Positions 13,146 to 20,938 of a stretch of 64,000 nt of DNA are shown here, in pieces; position 1 is the first letter of the stretch; each line of letters opens with the position of its first letter. Both the position numbers and the translations under genes were made by a program. The stretch covers positions 1 through 64,000 of IMG/VR virus record IMGVR_UViG_3300002835_000029, one strand, 5' to 3'. This stretch comes from a virus. The notes under the pieces are model-generated. The model saw only the letters and a list, made by a program, of their open reading frames with translations, made no database searches and was not told the DNA's origin.

Positions 13146-15278
13146 ATGAAACTTCACGCTAGTACGAACGTTATTGAGAAGTCCGGTCAGTTTGAAGAGT
13201 CCAAGTTCAGCATCGAAGCATCGTCTAAGGCATTCTTTATCCTTTCTGACGGTCTTTATTCTAACAAGATTCTCGCAGTTGTTCGTGAACTCTCTACTAA
13301 TGCCTACGATTCTCACGTTGAGGCTGGCAAGGCAAACGTACCTTTTGACGTTCATATCCCCACCGCCATCTCGCCCGTATTCTCTATTCGTGACTACGGC
13401 ACTAGCATGGATCATGAAAACTGTATGCAACTCTATACTACGTATTTCCGTAGCACCCGAAATAATAGCAATGATGCGGTTGGTTGTCTTGGTCTGGGTA
13501 GCAAGGCTCCCTTTGCATACTCCGATAGTTTTACCGTTGAGGCTTATCTTGATGGTACTCGTAGGCTTTATACTGCCTATAAGGATGAGAGCGGCAGTCC
13601 CGTCTTCTCTTTGATGGACGAGTCTGATACCAGCGAACAGAATGGTATCAAGGTTTCTATCAATGTGAATGAGTATGATATCAACCGATTTCAACATGAA
13701 TCGCACCATGTTTATGAACATTTCAAGGTAAAGCCAAACTTTGTGGCTTATAAGCCCTCATTCCGTAGCATTGATAAGGTTCTGGCTGGAACCAACTGGT
13801 ACTTTGATGACAATGCCAGAGAGAATCTTATTGTGATGGGTCAGATCTCATACCCAATTGACGTTAACCAGTTTACTGCTAATGGTGACAAGTCTTTCCA
13901 ACGTCATCGTGAATTTATTGAGTATTCTAACGGACTGAGAATCTTTGTGAATATTGGAGATGTTGACATTACTCCTAGTCGTGAGTCTCTTTCATATAGT
14001 CGAGACACTAAAAAGAATATTCTTAGCATGATTGATAATATCATTAACGAGATTGCTGTTAAGATTGAAGAACAAATTGCTAGCCAGCCTTCTTTGTTTA
14101 AGGCCCGTATGAAGTATGTTCAGATTAGCAATCAGTGTTCGTCTATCAATACTGCTGTTCAGTCTCTTCAAAAGTCTATCACTTGGAATGATATGAAGCT
14201 TTTTGATAGCGTTGCTGGAGAGTATATCAATGCTAAAGATAGTGGTATTAACTTGATGGAAAAGTCCCAGTATCGTTCTAAGGTTGATATTAAGTACGGT
14301 GTTGAGCGTATTGTCTTTAATACTCACACAAAGTTTTTTATTGATAACCTTACTAGGGGTGGAGTTAGTCGAATTCGTCAGTACATGAAAGAGAACGGTG
14401 GCTCTCAGGCTTGCTATGTCTACAAGCTTAAGGAAAGCGAGACTATTGACAACTGCCGTTTGTATGGTATCCTTGGTGATGCTGATCGGACAGATGTTGT
14501 CTTGACTTCAACTCTTGATAAAGTTAATTACAATCGTTCTAGTTATGGGTTTACAAACTCTGGTCCAGTTGTACAGGCACGGGTTTTCAATGAAGAAACT
14601 GGTCGCTTTGAGGATTGCAACATGAGCGTAAAGTATGAGAATGCTCACTATTTCACAGAGTCTAAGGGTTCTGTTGAAATTGATTCTCACGAAGTTGATG
14701 TCAGTTTTCTTGAAAATGTACTTGAATATGTTTGCAAGAATCACTCTGACATGGTTGAAGATGCTACGTTTTATATTGTCAAGCCATCCGTTGTAAAGAA
14801 TAGGAAGCTTGATGAGCGTGGTAACTGGACCCGTGGTGTTAACGTACTTGAAAAAGTTTTTGATCATGCCACAAAGACCAACAAGCAAAATATTATTAAT
14901 GTTAATCGTAGGGTTCCACTTTCAAATGAGCGATATGATCGATGGAAGGATATCATTACGATGACTTCTAATAGCGAAGTCAAGAACATCATTAATGAAT
15001 ACAACGAATATTGCTCCAACATTAATAACATTGCAACAGAAATGAATATGATTTACAGCATGTCAAAGATGTTGCCCAATGTTGAGAAGGTTAGTTTTAG
15101 CGATGTGAAACTCGATGATAATAAGTTCGCTAGCAAGTTTGACAAGGAAATGAAGAAGTATCCTATGCTCAGACTGCTTTCGATTCCTTGGAATGATGCT
15201 GATAGGAAGCTTGTTGCTGACTATATCGATACTATTGAATCGGGCCTGAAGGCCCAAACTGTTCTTAACTCACTGTGA
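13146..15278 (+). CDS. rIIA: rIIA-like GHKL-ATPase protein
   Basis: The 710-aa product has an N-terminal Bergerat ATP-binding fold: Glu-Leu-Ser-Thr-Asn52-Ala-Tyr-Asp (N box), Ile-Arg-Asp83-Tyr-Gly-Thr-Ser-Met (G1 box), and Gly-Leu-Gly-Ser-Lys near 115-120 (G2 box). This arrangement is that of T4 rIIA and related phage proteins; the rest is a long helical and beta region without other motifs. rII proteins in T4 protect against prophage exclusion and are membrane-associated, but their exact activity is not settled. The gene is followed by the rIIB-like partner 28 nt on. It uses CGT for Arg and ATC/ATT for Ile more than its neighbours, which use AGA and ATA, suggesting selection for high expression. 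Confidence 0.85.
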   Translation: MKLHASTNVIEKSGQFEESKFSIEASSKAFFILSDGLYSNKILAVVRELSTNAYDSHVEAGKANVPFDVHIPTAISPVFSIRDYGTSMDHENCMQLYTTYFRSTRNNSNDAVGCLGLGSKAPFAYSDSFTVEAYLDGTRRLYTAYKDESGSPVFSLMDESDTSEQNGIKVSINVNEYDINRFQHESHHVYEHFKVKPNFVAYKPSFRSIDKVLAGTNWYFDDNARENLIVMGQISYPIDVNQFTANGDKSFQRHREFIEYSNGLRIFVNIGDVDITPSRESLSYSRDTKKNILSMIDNIINEIAVKIEEQIASQPSLFKARMKYVQISNQCSSINTAVQSLQKSITWNDMKLFDSVAGEYINAKDSGINLMEKSQYRSKVDIKYGVERIVFNTHTKFFIDNLTRGGVSRIRQYMKENGGSQACYVYKLKESETIDNCRLYGILGDADRTDVVLTSTLDKVNYNRSSYGFTNSGPVVQARVFNEETGRFEDCNMSVKYENAHYFTESKGSVEIDSHEVDVSFLENVLEYVCKNHSDMVEDATFYIVKPSVVKNRKLDERGNWTRGVNVLEKVFDHATKTNKQNIINVNRRVPLSNERYDRWKDIITMTSNSEVKNIINEYNEYCSNINNIATEMNMIYSMSKMLPNVEKVSFSDVKLDDNKFASKFDKEMKKYPMLRLLSIPWNDADRKLVADYIDTIESGLKAQTVLNSL

Positions 15279-15306
15279 CGCTATAATAAGTTTAAGGAGA
15301 CATAAC

Positions 15307-16176
15307 ATGAAATACATTATTGCAAATGACGGTACTGTTACTGCGGTTGTTAGTGGTCAGGCATACTGCTTCGGCAAGTCCCACCCTAACTATAATAAGT
15401 TAATTAATCATCTTAAGAATAACAATGTCGAACACTTTGAGGCTTCTTACGATATCATTTCGCATGTTAATGCTTACTGCGATGGATATGTAAATTGCCA
15501 AGATGGTGGCTTGAGTTGGGATGGAATTAAGATGCCCGATATGTTTACTGGAACAATCCTTGATATGATTAAGCAAGGTTTTCCTTTTGAGCCTATGTTG
15601 AATTTCCTTGATAATCTTAGTCAGAATCCATCTGACCATGCTGTTATTGAGTTGTTCGACTTTATGGAAAACAAGAACATGCCTATCACATATGATGGTT
15701 GTTTCTTGTCCTATAAGGCTGTACGCGAAGACTACAAGGATATTTATTCCGGCACTTTTGACAATCGCGTTGGTTCTATTTGCGAAGTCCAGCGTAGTAA
15801 GGTAGACAGCAATCGTGACAACGGTTGTGGTAAGGGTCTACACGTTGGTGCTATTGATTATGCTAAGAGTTATGGCGGCATTGATATTGATAACGATAAT
15901 GATGGCGGTGGCAATCGTCTAATGATTTGCAAGGTTAATCCACGCGATGTTGTTAGCGTACCAAATGACTCTAAGTTTCAAAAGCTTCGCACTTGTCGAT
16001 ATGAAGTTGTATCTGAATTTGATAGCATTTTCGATAAGGTTGTTCATATGACCGGTGATGATATTGAACATGTTAATCGTAAGAAGCGTAACCGGGATTG
16101 GGTTGTTGAGGTTACGGCAAAGATGGATAGACTTAATAGAGTTCTTTCCAAGCGTAGGCAGGCTGTTAGTGTTTGA
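15307..16176 (+). CDS. rIIB: rIIB-like protein
   Basis: AAGGAGA precedes the ATG. The protein has the pattern of phage rIIB: an N-terminal beta region, a Met-x-Phe-Met-Glu-Asn-Lys-x-Met-Pro-Ile-Thr helix with Asp-Gly-Cys-Phe-Leu-Ser-Tyr-Lys-Ala-Val, and a Gly-Leu-His-Val-Gly segment near residue 178. The 289-aa length is close to T4 rIIB. It forms a two-gene unit with the rIIA-like gene, sharing promoter, CGT-rich codon use and the terminator that follows. The partnership is inferred from the T4 system. Confidence 0.85.
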   Translation: MKYIIANDGTVTAVVSGQAYCFGKSHPNYNKLINHLKNNNVEHFEASYDIISHVNAYCDGYVNCQDGGLSWDGIKMPDMFTGTILDMIKQGFPFEPMLNFLDNLSQNPSDHAVIELFDFMENKNMPITYDGCFLSYKAVREDYKDIYSGTFDNRVGSICEVQRSKVDSNRDNGCGKGLHVGAIDYAKSYGGIDIDNDNDGGGNRLMICKVNPRDVVSVPNDSKFQKLRTCRYEVVSEFDSIFDKVVHMTGDDIEHVNRKKRNRDWVVEVTAKMDRLNRVLSKRRQAVSV

Positions 16177-16189
16177 TTGTGTGTTAAAT

Positions 16190-16223
16190 CCGATGGGGGA
16201 AGAAATTCCCCTGTCGGTTTTTT
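16190..16223 (+). terminator. Rho-independent terminator after the rII-like pair
   Basis: CCGA and GGGG (16190-16198) pair with CCCC and TCGG (16208-16217), followed by six T residues at 16218-16223. Confidence 0.95.
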
Positions 16224-16236
16224 CTTGGAGTAAATA

Positions 16237-17280
16237 ATGAATATTAATAACGATACAAAACTTGATTTCGATGATGTATTACTCGTTCCACAGAGATCCC
16301 GAGCCGCCTCACGGTCCTTGGTCGATGTAAAAAGAACGTTTAAATTTTTTCACTCATCTTTGGAGTGGAGTGGTGTTCCTATAATGGCCGCGAATATGGA
16401 TACCACTGGCACATTCGAAATGGCAGAATCTCTATCAAAGAAAAATTGTATCACATGCCTACACAAACATTATAATATAGAAGATTATATAGAAAATCTC
16501 CAAGATCTAAATACATTTTGGTATAGCATGGGAATTAATGATGAAGAAGTCAGCAAACTTAGGAAGATAGTTGATAGAATAGAAGATATACCAAATATCT
16601 GTATTGATGTTGCTAATGGATATACAGATAAGTTTGTAGACCACTGTGCAAAAATAAGGGAGAAGTTTGGAACTAGGCCCGTTATAATGGCTGGCAATGT
16701 ATGTACTCCCGAAATGGTTCATGAATTAATTCTTCACGGTGGCGTTGATATTGTTAAGGTTGGAATTGGGCCGGGATCAGCATGTACAACAAGACTAAAA
16801 GCTGGAGTAGGATATCCTCAATTATCAGCAATTAATGAATGCTCTCACGCTGCCCATGGATTAAAAGCACAACACAAGCACTTGGGTCTAATTTGTGCAG
16901 ATGGTGGCTGTAGGACTCCAGCAGACGTTGTAAAAGCATTTGCTGCTGGTGCAGACTTTGTTATGCTTGGAGGCATGATTGCTGGTACAGAGGAATGCAG
17001 TGGAGAATGGAGTCATATAAACGGTAGTAGGGTTTTAACATTCTATGGGATGAGTTCCCATGCAGCACAGGAAAAATATGGTGGAATTAAAAATTATAGG
17101 GCCAGTGAAGGTCGCGTTAAGACGGTAGAATATAAGGGTGAGGTATCAGATGTCATTGATGATATATTGGGTGGTATCAGAAGTGCTTGTGCATATGTTG
17201 GGGCAGATAGTATAAAAGACCTTCCAAAATGTGCAGAATTTGTTAAAGTTAATAGGGTACACTTTGATAGGAGCATTTAA
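16237..17280 (+). CDS. guaC: GMP reductase
   Basis: The enzyme converts GMP to IMP with NADPH. The IMPDH/GMPR TIM-barrel is complete in 347 aa, the same length as E. coli GuaC, with no CBS insert, which separates it from most IMP dehydrogenases. Key features are the catalytic loop Gly-Pro-Gly-Ser-Ala-Cys183-Thr-Thr-Arg, the following Gly-Val-Gly-Tyr-Pro-Gln, Asp-Gly-Gly-Cys-Arg-x-Pro, Met-Leu-Gly-Gly-Met, and the GMPR-type Phe-Tyr-Gly-Met-Ser-Ser flap. Phage-encoded GMP reductase is rare. It would drain GMP towards IMP and AMP, favouring adenine nucleotides for an AT-rich genome. A role in supplying a modified purine is a weaker alternative, since no partner gene is seen. Confidence 0.93.
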   Translation: MNINNDTKLDFDDVLLVPQRSRAASRSLVDVKRTFKFFHSSLEWSGVPIMAANMDTTGTFEMAESLSKKNCITCLHKHYNIEDYIENLQDLNTFWYSMGINDEEVSKLRKIVDRIEDIPNICIDVANGYTDKFVDHCAKIREKFGTRPVIMAGNVCTPEMVHELILHGGVDIVKVGIGPGSACTTRLKAGVGYPQLSAINECSHAAHGLKAQHKHLGLICADGGCRTPADVVKAFAAGADFVMLGGMIAGTEECSGEWSHINGSRVLTFYGMSSHAAQEKYGGIKNYRASEGRVKTVEYKGEVSDVIDDILGGIRSACAYVGADSIKDLPKCAEFVKVNRVHFDRSI

Positions 17281-17846
17281 TGGAACTGGAATTACAAGAA
17301 ATAATAAACAATAATGGATTACGCAAAGAATCTTTTCAATTGATGATTGACAAATTATCAAAAAAAGATAGTCCGTTGATTATAGAAACTGGCTGTGTAA
17401 GACAAGTAAATGATTACGGTGCTGGAATGTCAACTGTAATATTTGATAAGTTTATTCAAGACAATAAAGGTCAATGTTATTCAATAGATATAAATCCATA
17501 TAATATAGAATTAGCAAAAAGTATAACTAAAAATATAAGTCTTATATGTTCTGATTCAGTTTCTTATTTATTTCATATGAATAAACAGTTGAGAGAAATA
17601 AACAAAACAGTAGATCTTTTGTATCTAGATTCTTACGATTTTGATCATAACAATCCTCACCCATCATCTATGCACCATATTATGGAATTGTTATGTATTT
17701 GGCCTTCATGTTCTGCCGGAACTATAATTGCTGTAGATGACAATTTTGAAAATGGACACGGTAAAGGTAAATACGTTAAACAATTTATGAAGAACATAGG
17801 TATAGATCCTATTTTTGATGGCTATCAAATAGTTTGGGAATTATAA
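17280..17846 (+). CDS. SAM-dependent methyltransferase-like protein (class I)
   Basis: The 188-aa Rossmann-like fold has Ile-Ile-Glu-Thr-Gly-Cys-x6-Gly-Ala-Gly-Met-Ser-Thr as motif I, Tyr-Ser-Ile-Asp-Ile-Asn as the acidic ribose-binding strand end (motif II), and Leu-Leu-Tyr-Leu-Asp-Ser-Tyr-Asp as the post-strand-4 acidic motif. The arrangement resembles the small-molecule and O-methyltransferase group (Methyltransf_24 type). No DNA-methylase NPPY/DPPY motif is present. It is coupled to both neighbours. The substrate is unknown; sugar or cofactor methylation is possible given the glycosyltransferases elsewhere. Confidence 0.65.
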   Translation: MELELQEIINNNGLRKESFQLMIDKLSKKDSPLIIETGCVRQVNDYGAGMSTVIFDKFIQDNKGQCYSIDINPYNIELAKSITKNISLICSDSVSYLFHMNKQLREINKTVDLLYLDSYDFDHNNPHPSSMHHIMELLCIWPSCSAGTIIAVDDNFENGHGKGKYVKQFMKNIGIDPIFDGYQIVWEL

Positions 17847-18271
17847 TGTCTAAATGGGATTATAGGTTTCTTGATTTAGCTAAATTTATTTCTGGATGGT
17901 CTAAAGATCCATCGACTAAAGTTGGTGCTGTCATAGTTGATAAAAATAATAGAATAGTCTCTGTTGGATATAATGGTTTTCCTAAACATATAGAAGATAA
18001 TGATAGACTGAAAGAGAGAGATACAAAGTATAATATTATTGTACACGGCGAGATAAATGCAATCTTATTTGCTAATAAATCTGTAGAAGGATGTACTTTA
18101 TATACTTACCCATTTATGCCATGTCCAAGATGTGCTGGTTTAATAATACAGTCAGGAATAAGCAGAATAGTTTCATTCGTAAACAAAATAGATAGATGGG
18201 AAAAAGACTTTGAATTATCAAGGGAATTATTTCATGAATCTGATGTCGAATGTGTGGAGTATCAAACATGA
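17846..18271 (+). CDS. dCMP deaminase-like protein
   Basis: The ATG overlaps the upstream stop (TAATG); an in-frame TTG 12 nt earlier is less likely. Zinc site residues are clear: H67-x-E69 (His-Gly-Glu) and Pro-Cys93-Pro-Arg-Cys96. The N-terminal Ser-Lys-Asp-Pro-Ser-Thr-Lys-Val-Gly-Ala strand is characteristic of phage and bacterial dCMP deaminases, and 141 aa is the usual length. The product is dUMP, the substrate of ThyX. The allosteric Gly-Tyr-Asn-Gly-x-Pro loop is also present. Confidence 0.92.
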   Translation: MSKWDYRFLDLAKFISGWSKDPSTKVGAVIVDKNNRIVSVGYNGFPKHIEDNDRLKERDTKYNIIVHGEINAILFANKSVEGCTLYTYPFMPCPRCAGLIIQSGISRIVSFVNKIDRWEKDFELSRELFHESDVECVEYQT

Positions 18272-18480
18272 GTACTAATAATAAACGCACAGTAAAAGAG
18301 ACTCTAGATATGATAGAGGAATGTGTTTACTCAAACAAGCTAGAATTTCTTGCAGAACTAGTAGTCAGGCTAGAAAGTGAATATATAGATATTGCTAGAC
18401 TTGGAACAGATGACAATTATCAACCTAATTGGACTCATCTTCAAGTTTTAGATTATATGACATATGAACAAAAACCATGA
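18268..18480 (+). CDS. Hypothetical protein, 70 aa
   Basis: The ATG overlaps the deaminase stop (ATGA). The product is helical and acidic with a Glu-Thr-Leu-Asp-Met-Ile-Glu-Glu-Cys helix and an aromatic C-terminus. The function is unknown. Confidence 0.55.
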   Translation: MSTNNKRTVKETLDMIEECVYSNKLEFLAELVVRLESEYIDIARLGTDDNYQPNWTHLQVLDYMTYEQKP

Positions 18481-18536
18481 TTGTTTTTGACAGTACTAAT
18501 GGGTATAACAAGGTGAAAGAACAAGGAGAAAAAGAT

Positions 18537-18716
18537 ATGACGGTTGTAGAAATGGCAAAAGCACATTTGCAAAATGTTGCTCAAAGGATTGAAGAATTGA
18601 CAAAGCAGCAGGCTTTAATTCAAAATGAGATTGAGCAACTAAAGGCTTATGTGCAAAATGGCGTTAAAGATGTTCAAGTTTTCGAAGAATTAAATAGCAA
18701 TGAAGAAGGAGATTGA
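18537..18716 (+). CDS. Small coiled-coil protein, 59 aa
   Basis: I chose the ATG at 18537 because AAGGAG lies upstream of it; the frame also reads back to 18477 without a ribosome binding site. Residues 5-40 form a coiled coil with Gln/Glu/Leu heptads, followed by an acidic tail. Small coiled coils of this type occur in many phages with unknown function. Confidence 0.6.
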   Translation: MTVVEMAKAHLQNVAQRIEELTKQQALIQNEIEQLKAYVQNGVKDVQVFEELNSNEEGD

Positions 18717-18717
18717 T

Positions 18718-19035
18718 ATGAATTATACTGAATTTTTTGACAGACTATCAAACCTAGCTGATGCATATCATTGGGATATTAATCATAATCGTGTTGTTGC
18801 CACCATTCAAAGTGGTCACTACAAGGGTGTAACATTAAATCCAATTACTGCTTTAGCACACAAGTCTGGGTTTGGATTTTTTCGTAATAATCGTGAAGAT
18901 ACAGAGTTCGCTGCTCGACTTCTGGGTATTCCGCGATCAATTGCTAGAAACGTATACAGTGCTACACTAGGCACTTATAATCGTGGCAATACACAGGTAG
19001 TAAGAGGTAGAATTCGTTCAGCATTGGAGGTATGA
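18718..19035 (+). CDS. Hypothetical protein, 105 aa
   Basis: GAAGGAG precedes the ATG at 18718. The protein has an aromatic N-terminal helix, a Thr-Ile-Gln-Ser-Gly-x-Tyr-Lys-Gly strand and an Arg-rich C-terminal half, so nucleic-acid binding is plausible. Its position directly before ssb suggests a replication-related role, but no family is recognised. Confidence 0.6.
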   Translation: MNYTEFFDRLSNLADAYHWDINHNRVVATIQSGHYKGVTLNPITALAHKSGFGFFRNNREDTEFAARLLGIPRSIARNVYSATLGTYNRGNTQVVRGRIRSALEV

Positions 19036-19039
19036 TAGC

Positions 19040-19372
19040 ATGAATATTAATACATGGTTAGGTTGTGGCAGATTAACAAAGGATGCGGAATTAAGCACAA
19101 CCCAAAAGGGTACTGCTATGGCAAAGTTTCGTATGGCCGTGAATGATCGTCGCAATGAAGATACTCTATTCTTAAATATCCTATGTTTTGGAAAAATGGC
19201 TGAAGCATTAAAGGATCATCTAAAGAAGGGCAGATTGGTTGGCGTTCAAGGGAAGCTAAAAATTGATGATTATCAAGATAAGGATGGGAATCAAAAGAAC
19301 TCTATCTGCGTAATGGCAGATGAAATTTCTTTAGGCCCGTCTGGAATTGTAGGGCAAGACTCTAAAGAGTGA
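19040..19372 (+). CDS. ssb: Single-stranded DNA-binding protein
   Basis: The OB-fold of SSB is recognisable: Gly-Arg-Leu-Thr-Lys-Asp-Ala-Glu-Leu near residue 10, Phe-Arg-Met-Ala-Val-Asn-Asp near 30, a Phe-Leu-Asn-Ile-Leu-Cys-Phe-Gly-Lys-Met-Ala strand (about 43-53) and a Val-Gly-Val-Gln-Gly-Lys-Leu strand. At 110 aa it is short, lacking the long acidic-tipped tail of bacterial SSB, though the end is mildly acidic. GGAGG precedes the ATG. A terminator follows. A second SSB-like gene is at 53068. Confidence 0.9.
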   Translation: MNINTWLGCGRLTKDAELSTTQKGTAMAKFRMAVNDRRNEDTLFLNILCFGKMAEALKDHLKKGRLVGVQGKLKIDDYQDKDGNQKNSICVMADEISLGPSGIVGQDSKE

Positions 19373-19396
19373 AATGGATAGTCAATCTGTCTAAGG

Positions 19397-19433
19397 AATG
19401 GCCCGTCGCCTTGTGCTTCGGGCCATTTTTTTT
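19397..19433 (+). terminator. Rho-independent terminator after ssb
   Basis: AATGGCCCG (19397-19405) pairs with CGGGCCATT (19419-19427) and is followed by an uninterrupted T run to 19433. Confidence 0.97.
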
Positions 19434-19444
19434 AAGTTTGCGTC

Positions 19445-19472
19445 TTGACTGTGACGATAGTTATGGTATGAT
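19445..19472 (+). promoter_or_regulatory. Sigma70-type promoter with extended -10
   Basis: TTGACT (19445-19450), a 16-bp spacer and TGG-TATGAT (hexamer 19467-19472) follow the terminator. The predicted start near 19479 leaves about 11 nt before the ATG at 19490, including AGGA. Confidence 0.75.
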
Positions 19473-19489
19473 CACAGTAGGAAAAAATT

Positions 19490-19990
19490 ATGAACCCACA
19501 GCCACATCCTAGCGTTGGAAATTTTTGGGCATTTGTTATCATTTGCTTAACAATTTTTTATACATATAAGGCATACATTGAGGGCAAATCAATTAGCTTC
19601 AACAAGCTAGATAAGTTTGTTATTGGATATGTAGAAGACTACACGTATATTGAAAAACCAAAACAAGTAAAGGTTGTACCAACACAAAGCTGTGCTGTCA
19701 AGAGTGTACCAAAACGCACCGTTGCAGATAAGCCCAAACCTAAGAAAAATAACCCCGTCATTAATCAACCGGCAACCATACCTACTATTACACCAACAAC
19801 AACAACCCCTAAACCAAAACCAGTACGAGATGAGCAACTTTACAATGATTGTATTAGTTCGCTTGTAGCACTTGGATACAAAAAGACAGAAGCAAAACAG
19901 AAAACCAAACAAGCTTTTGATAATCATAAAGTAACTAGTATTCAAGAATTTATCAAGCTTATTACTATCAATACTATAGATTTCTCATGA
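19490..19990 (+). CDS. Membrane-anchored protein with RuvA-C/UBA-like C-terminal domain
   Basis: An N-terminal membrane helix (about residues 9-27) leads into a Lys/Pro/Thr-rich linker (about 60-110) and a compact C-terminal three-helix domain. The helix pattern Ser-Leu-Val-Ala-Leu-Gly-Tyr-Lys-Lys-Thr-Glu-Ala (about 124-135) matches the third domain of RuvA and related UBA-like helical bundles. The architecture suggests a membrane tether for a replication or recombination partner. The function is not established. It heads the operon with two nucleotide-metabolism genes. Confidence 0.6.
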   Translation: MNPQPHPSVGNFWAFVIICLTIFYTYKAYIEGKSISFNKLDKFVIGYVEDYTYIEKPKQVKVVPTQSCAVKSVPKRTVADKPKPKKNNPVINQPATIPTITPTTTTPKPKPVRDEQLYNDCISSLVALGYKKTEAKQKTKQAFDNHKVTSIQEFIKLITINTIDFS

Positions 19991-20394
19991 ATATAATAGA
20001 TCAATCACTTGAAATAGCACTGAGCCTTTTACCTAAAGCCAAAGAGGAAAGACAAACTAAGAATAAATTTTTTCACTTTGCTTTTGGATACAAGAAAAAT
20101 AAACTTCTTGCAATAGGGCAAAACAATCCAGAGAAAACCCATACTCAAGCACTAGTATTAGCTAAAAGGTTCAATACAGATAGTGAATACCCTTACTTTC
20201 ACGCAGAAACTGATCTAATATCTCGTTTATGGGGTAAATATTATATAGATAATAGCCTCAAAATGGTTATTATAAGACTAAATAAGCGTGGCGAATTAAG
20301 ATGTAGTCAGCCGTGCGATAAGTGTGATAGAATAATGAGATCTCTAGGTATTAACAAAGTATGGTGGAGCATAGACAATGGATTCAATAAATAA
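19987..20394 (+). CDS. Zinc-dependent cytidine/dCMP deaminase-family protein
   Basis: The zinc-binding set is present: H72-A-E74 and Pro-Cys110-Asp-Lys-Cys113. The 135-aa length is typical of a single deaminase domain. It differs from the dCMP deaminase at 17846 in both motifs (HAE instead of HGE, PCDKC instead of PCPRC), so it is not a recent duplicate. The substrate could be a free nucleoside, a nucleotide or a nucleic-acid base. It is coupled to its upstream neighbour by ATGA and overlaps the downstream gene by 17 nt. Confidence 0.75.
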   Translation: MNIIDQSLEIALSLLPKAKEERQTKNKFFHFAFGYKKNKLLAIGQNNPEKTHTQALVLAKRFNTDSEYPYFHAETDLISRLWGKYYIDNSLKMVIIRLNKRGELRCSQPCDKCDRIMRSLGINKVWWSIDNGFNK

Positions 20395-20938
20395 CTTAGT
20401 TGGCATGAGAGTTTATTTAGTTGGTGCTATGGATAGAGTTCCAGACGGTGGAACTACTTGGCGTAAGCGAATAACTCCATATCTAAACGAACTAGGGGTA
20501 ACTGTCATTGACCCGTGCGACAAACCAATCAATGGGGTTATTGAAGATGAAGAGACTAGGCACTGGATAGAATACTACAAAGAGACAGAAAAGTATGAAA
20601 AGATCAAAGAGAAATTTGGTATAATACGCAGTGCAGATTTGCGATGTGTAGATATATCTGACTTCATTATTGCTCATATTGATCTTAATATTCATGCTTG
20701 TGGAACATACGAAGAGATAGTAACAGCTAATAGGGAGAAAAAGCCAGTTTTAATATGGTGCGAACAGGGTAAAAGCCAAGCACCCAATTGGTTATTCTTT
20801 ATGTTGCCACACGAACATATATTTAATTCTCTGAGCGAGGTATTAAACTATCTTAGCTATATAAATCAAGAAGAAGACGTAACAAAACTAAAACGATGGT
20901 TCTTTTTTAGGAATAACAAAATAAACTATGAATACTAA
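20378..20938 (+). CDS. Nucleoside 2-deoxyribosyltransferase-like protein
   Basis: The sequence has Met-Arg-Val-Tyr-Leu-Val-Gly-Ala-Met-Asp near residues 10-19, Asp-Gly-Gly-Thr-Thr-Trp-Arg just after, and a His-Ile-Asp-Leu-x6-Gly-Thr-Tyr-Glu-Glu segment around 105-118 that fits the catalytic-Glu region of the family. These enzymes move deoxyribose between bases or hydrolyse deoxynucleotides, as in DNPH1/RCL relatives. In this operon a role in salvage or in clearing unwanted nucleotides is plausible. GGAG lies 11 nt before the ATG at 20378. Confidence 0.75.
   Translation: MDSINNLVGMRVYLVGAMDRVPDGGTTWRKRITPYLNELGVTVIDPCDKPINGVIEDEETRHWIEYYKETEKYEKIKEKFGIIRSADLRCVDISDFIIAHIDLNIHACGTYEEIVTANREKKPVLIWCEQGKSQAPNWLFFMLPHEHIFNSLSEVLNYLSYINQEEDVTKLKRWFFFRNNKINYEY

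Noticed and set aside
13137-13721. Long minus-strand open frame (194 codons) across the rIIA-like gene
   Set aside because: It is antisense to a clearly coding gene, has no ribosome binding site and its residue composition follows the opposite strand's codons.
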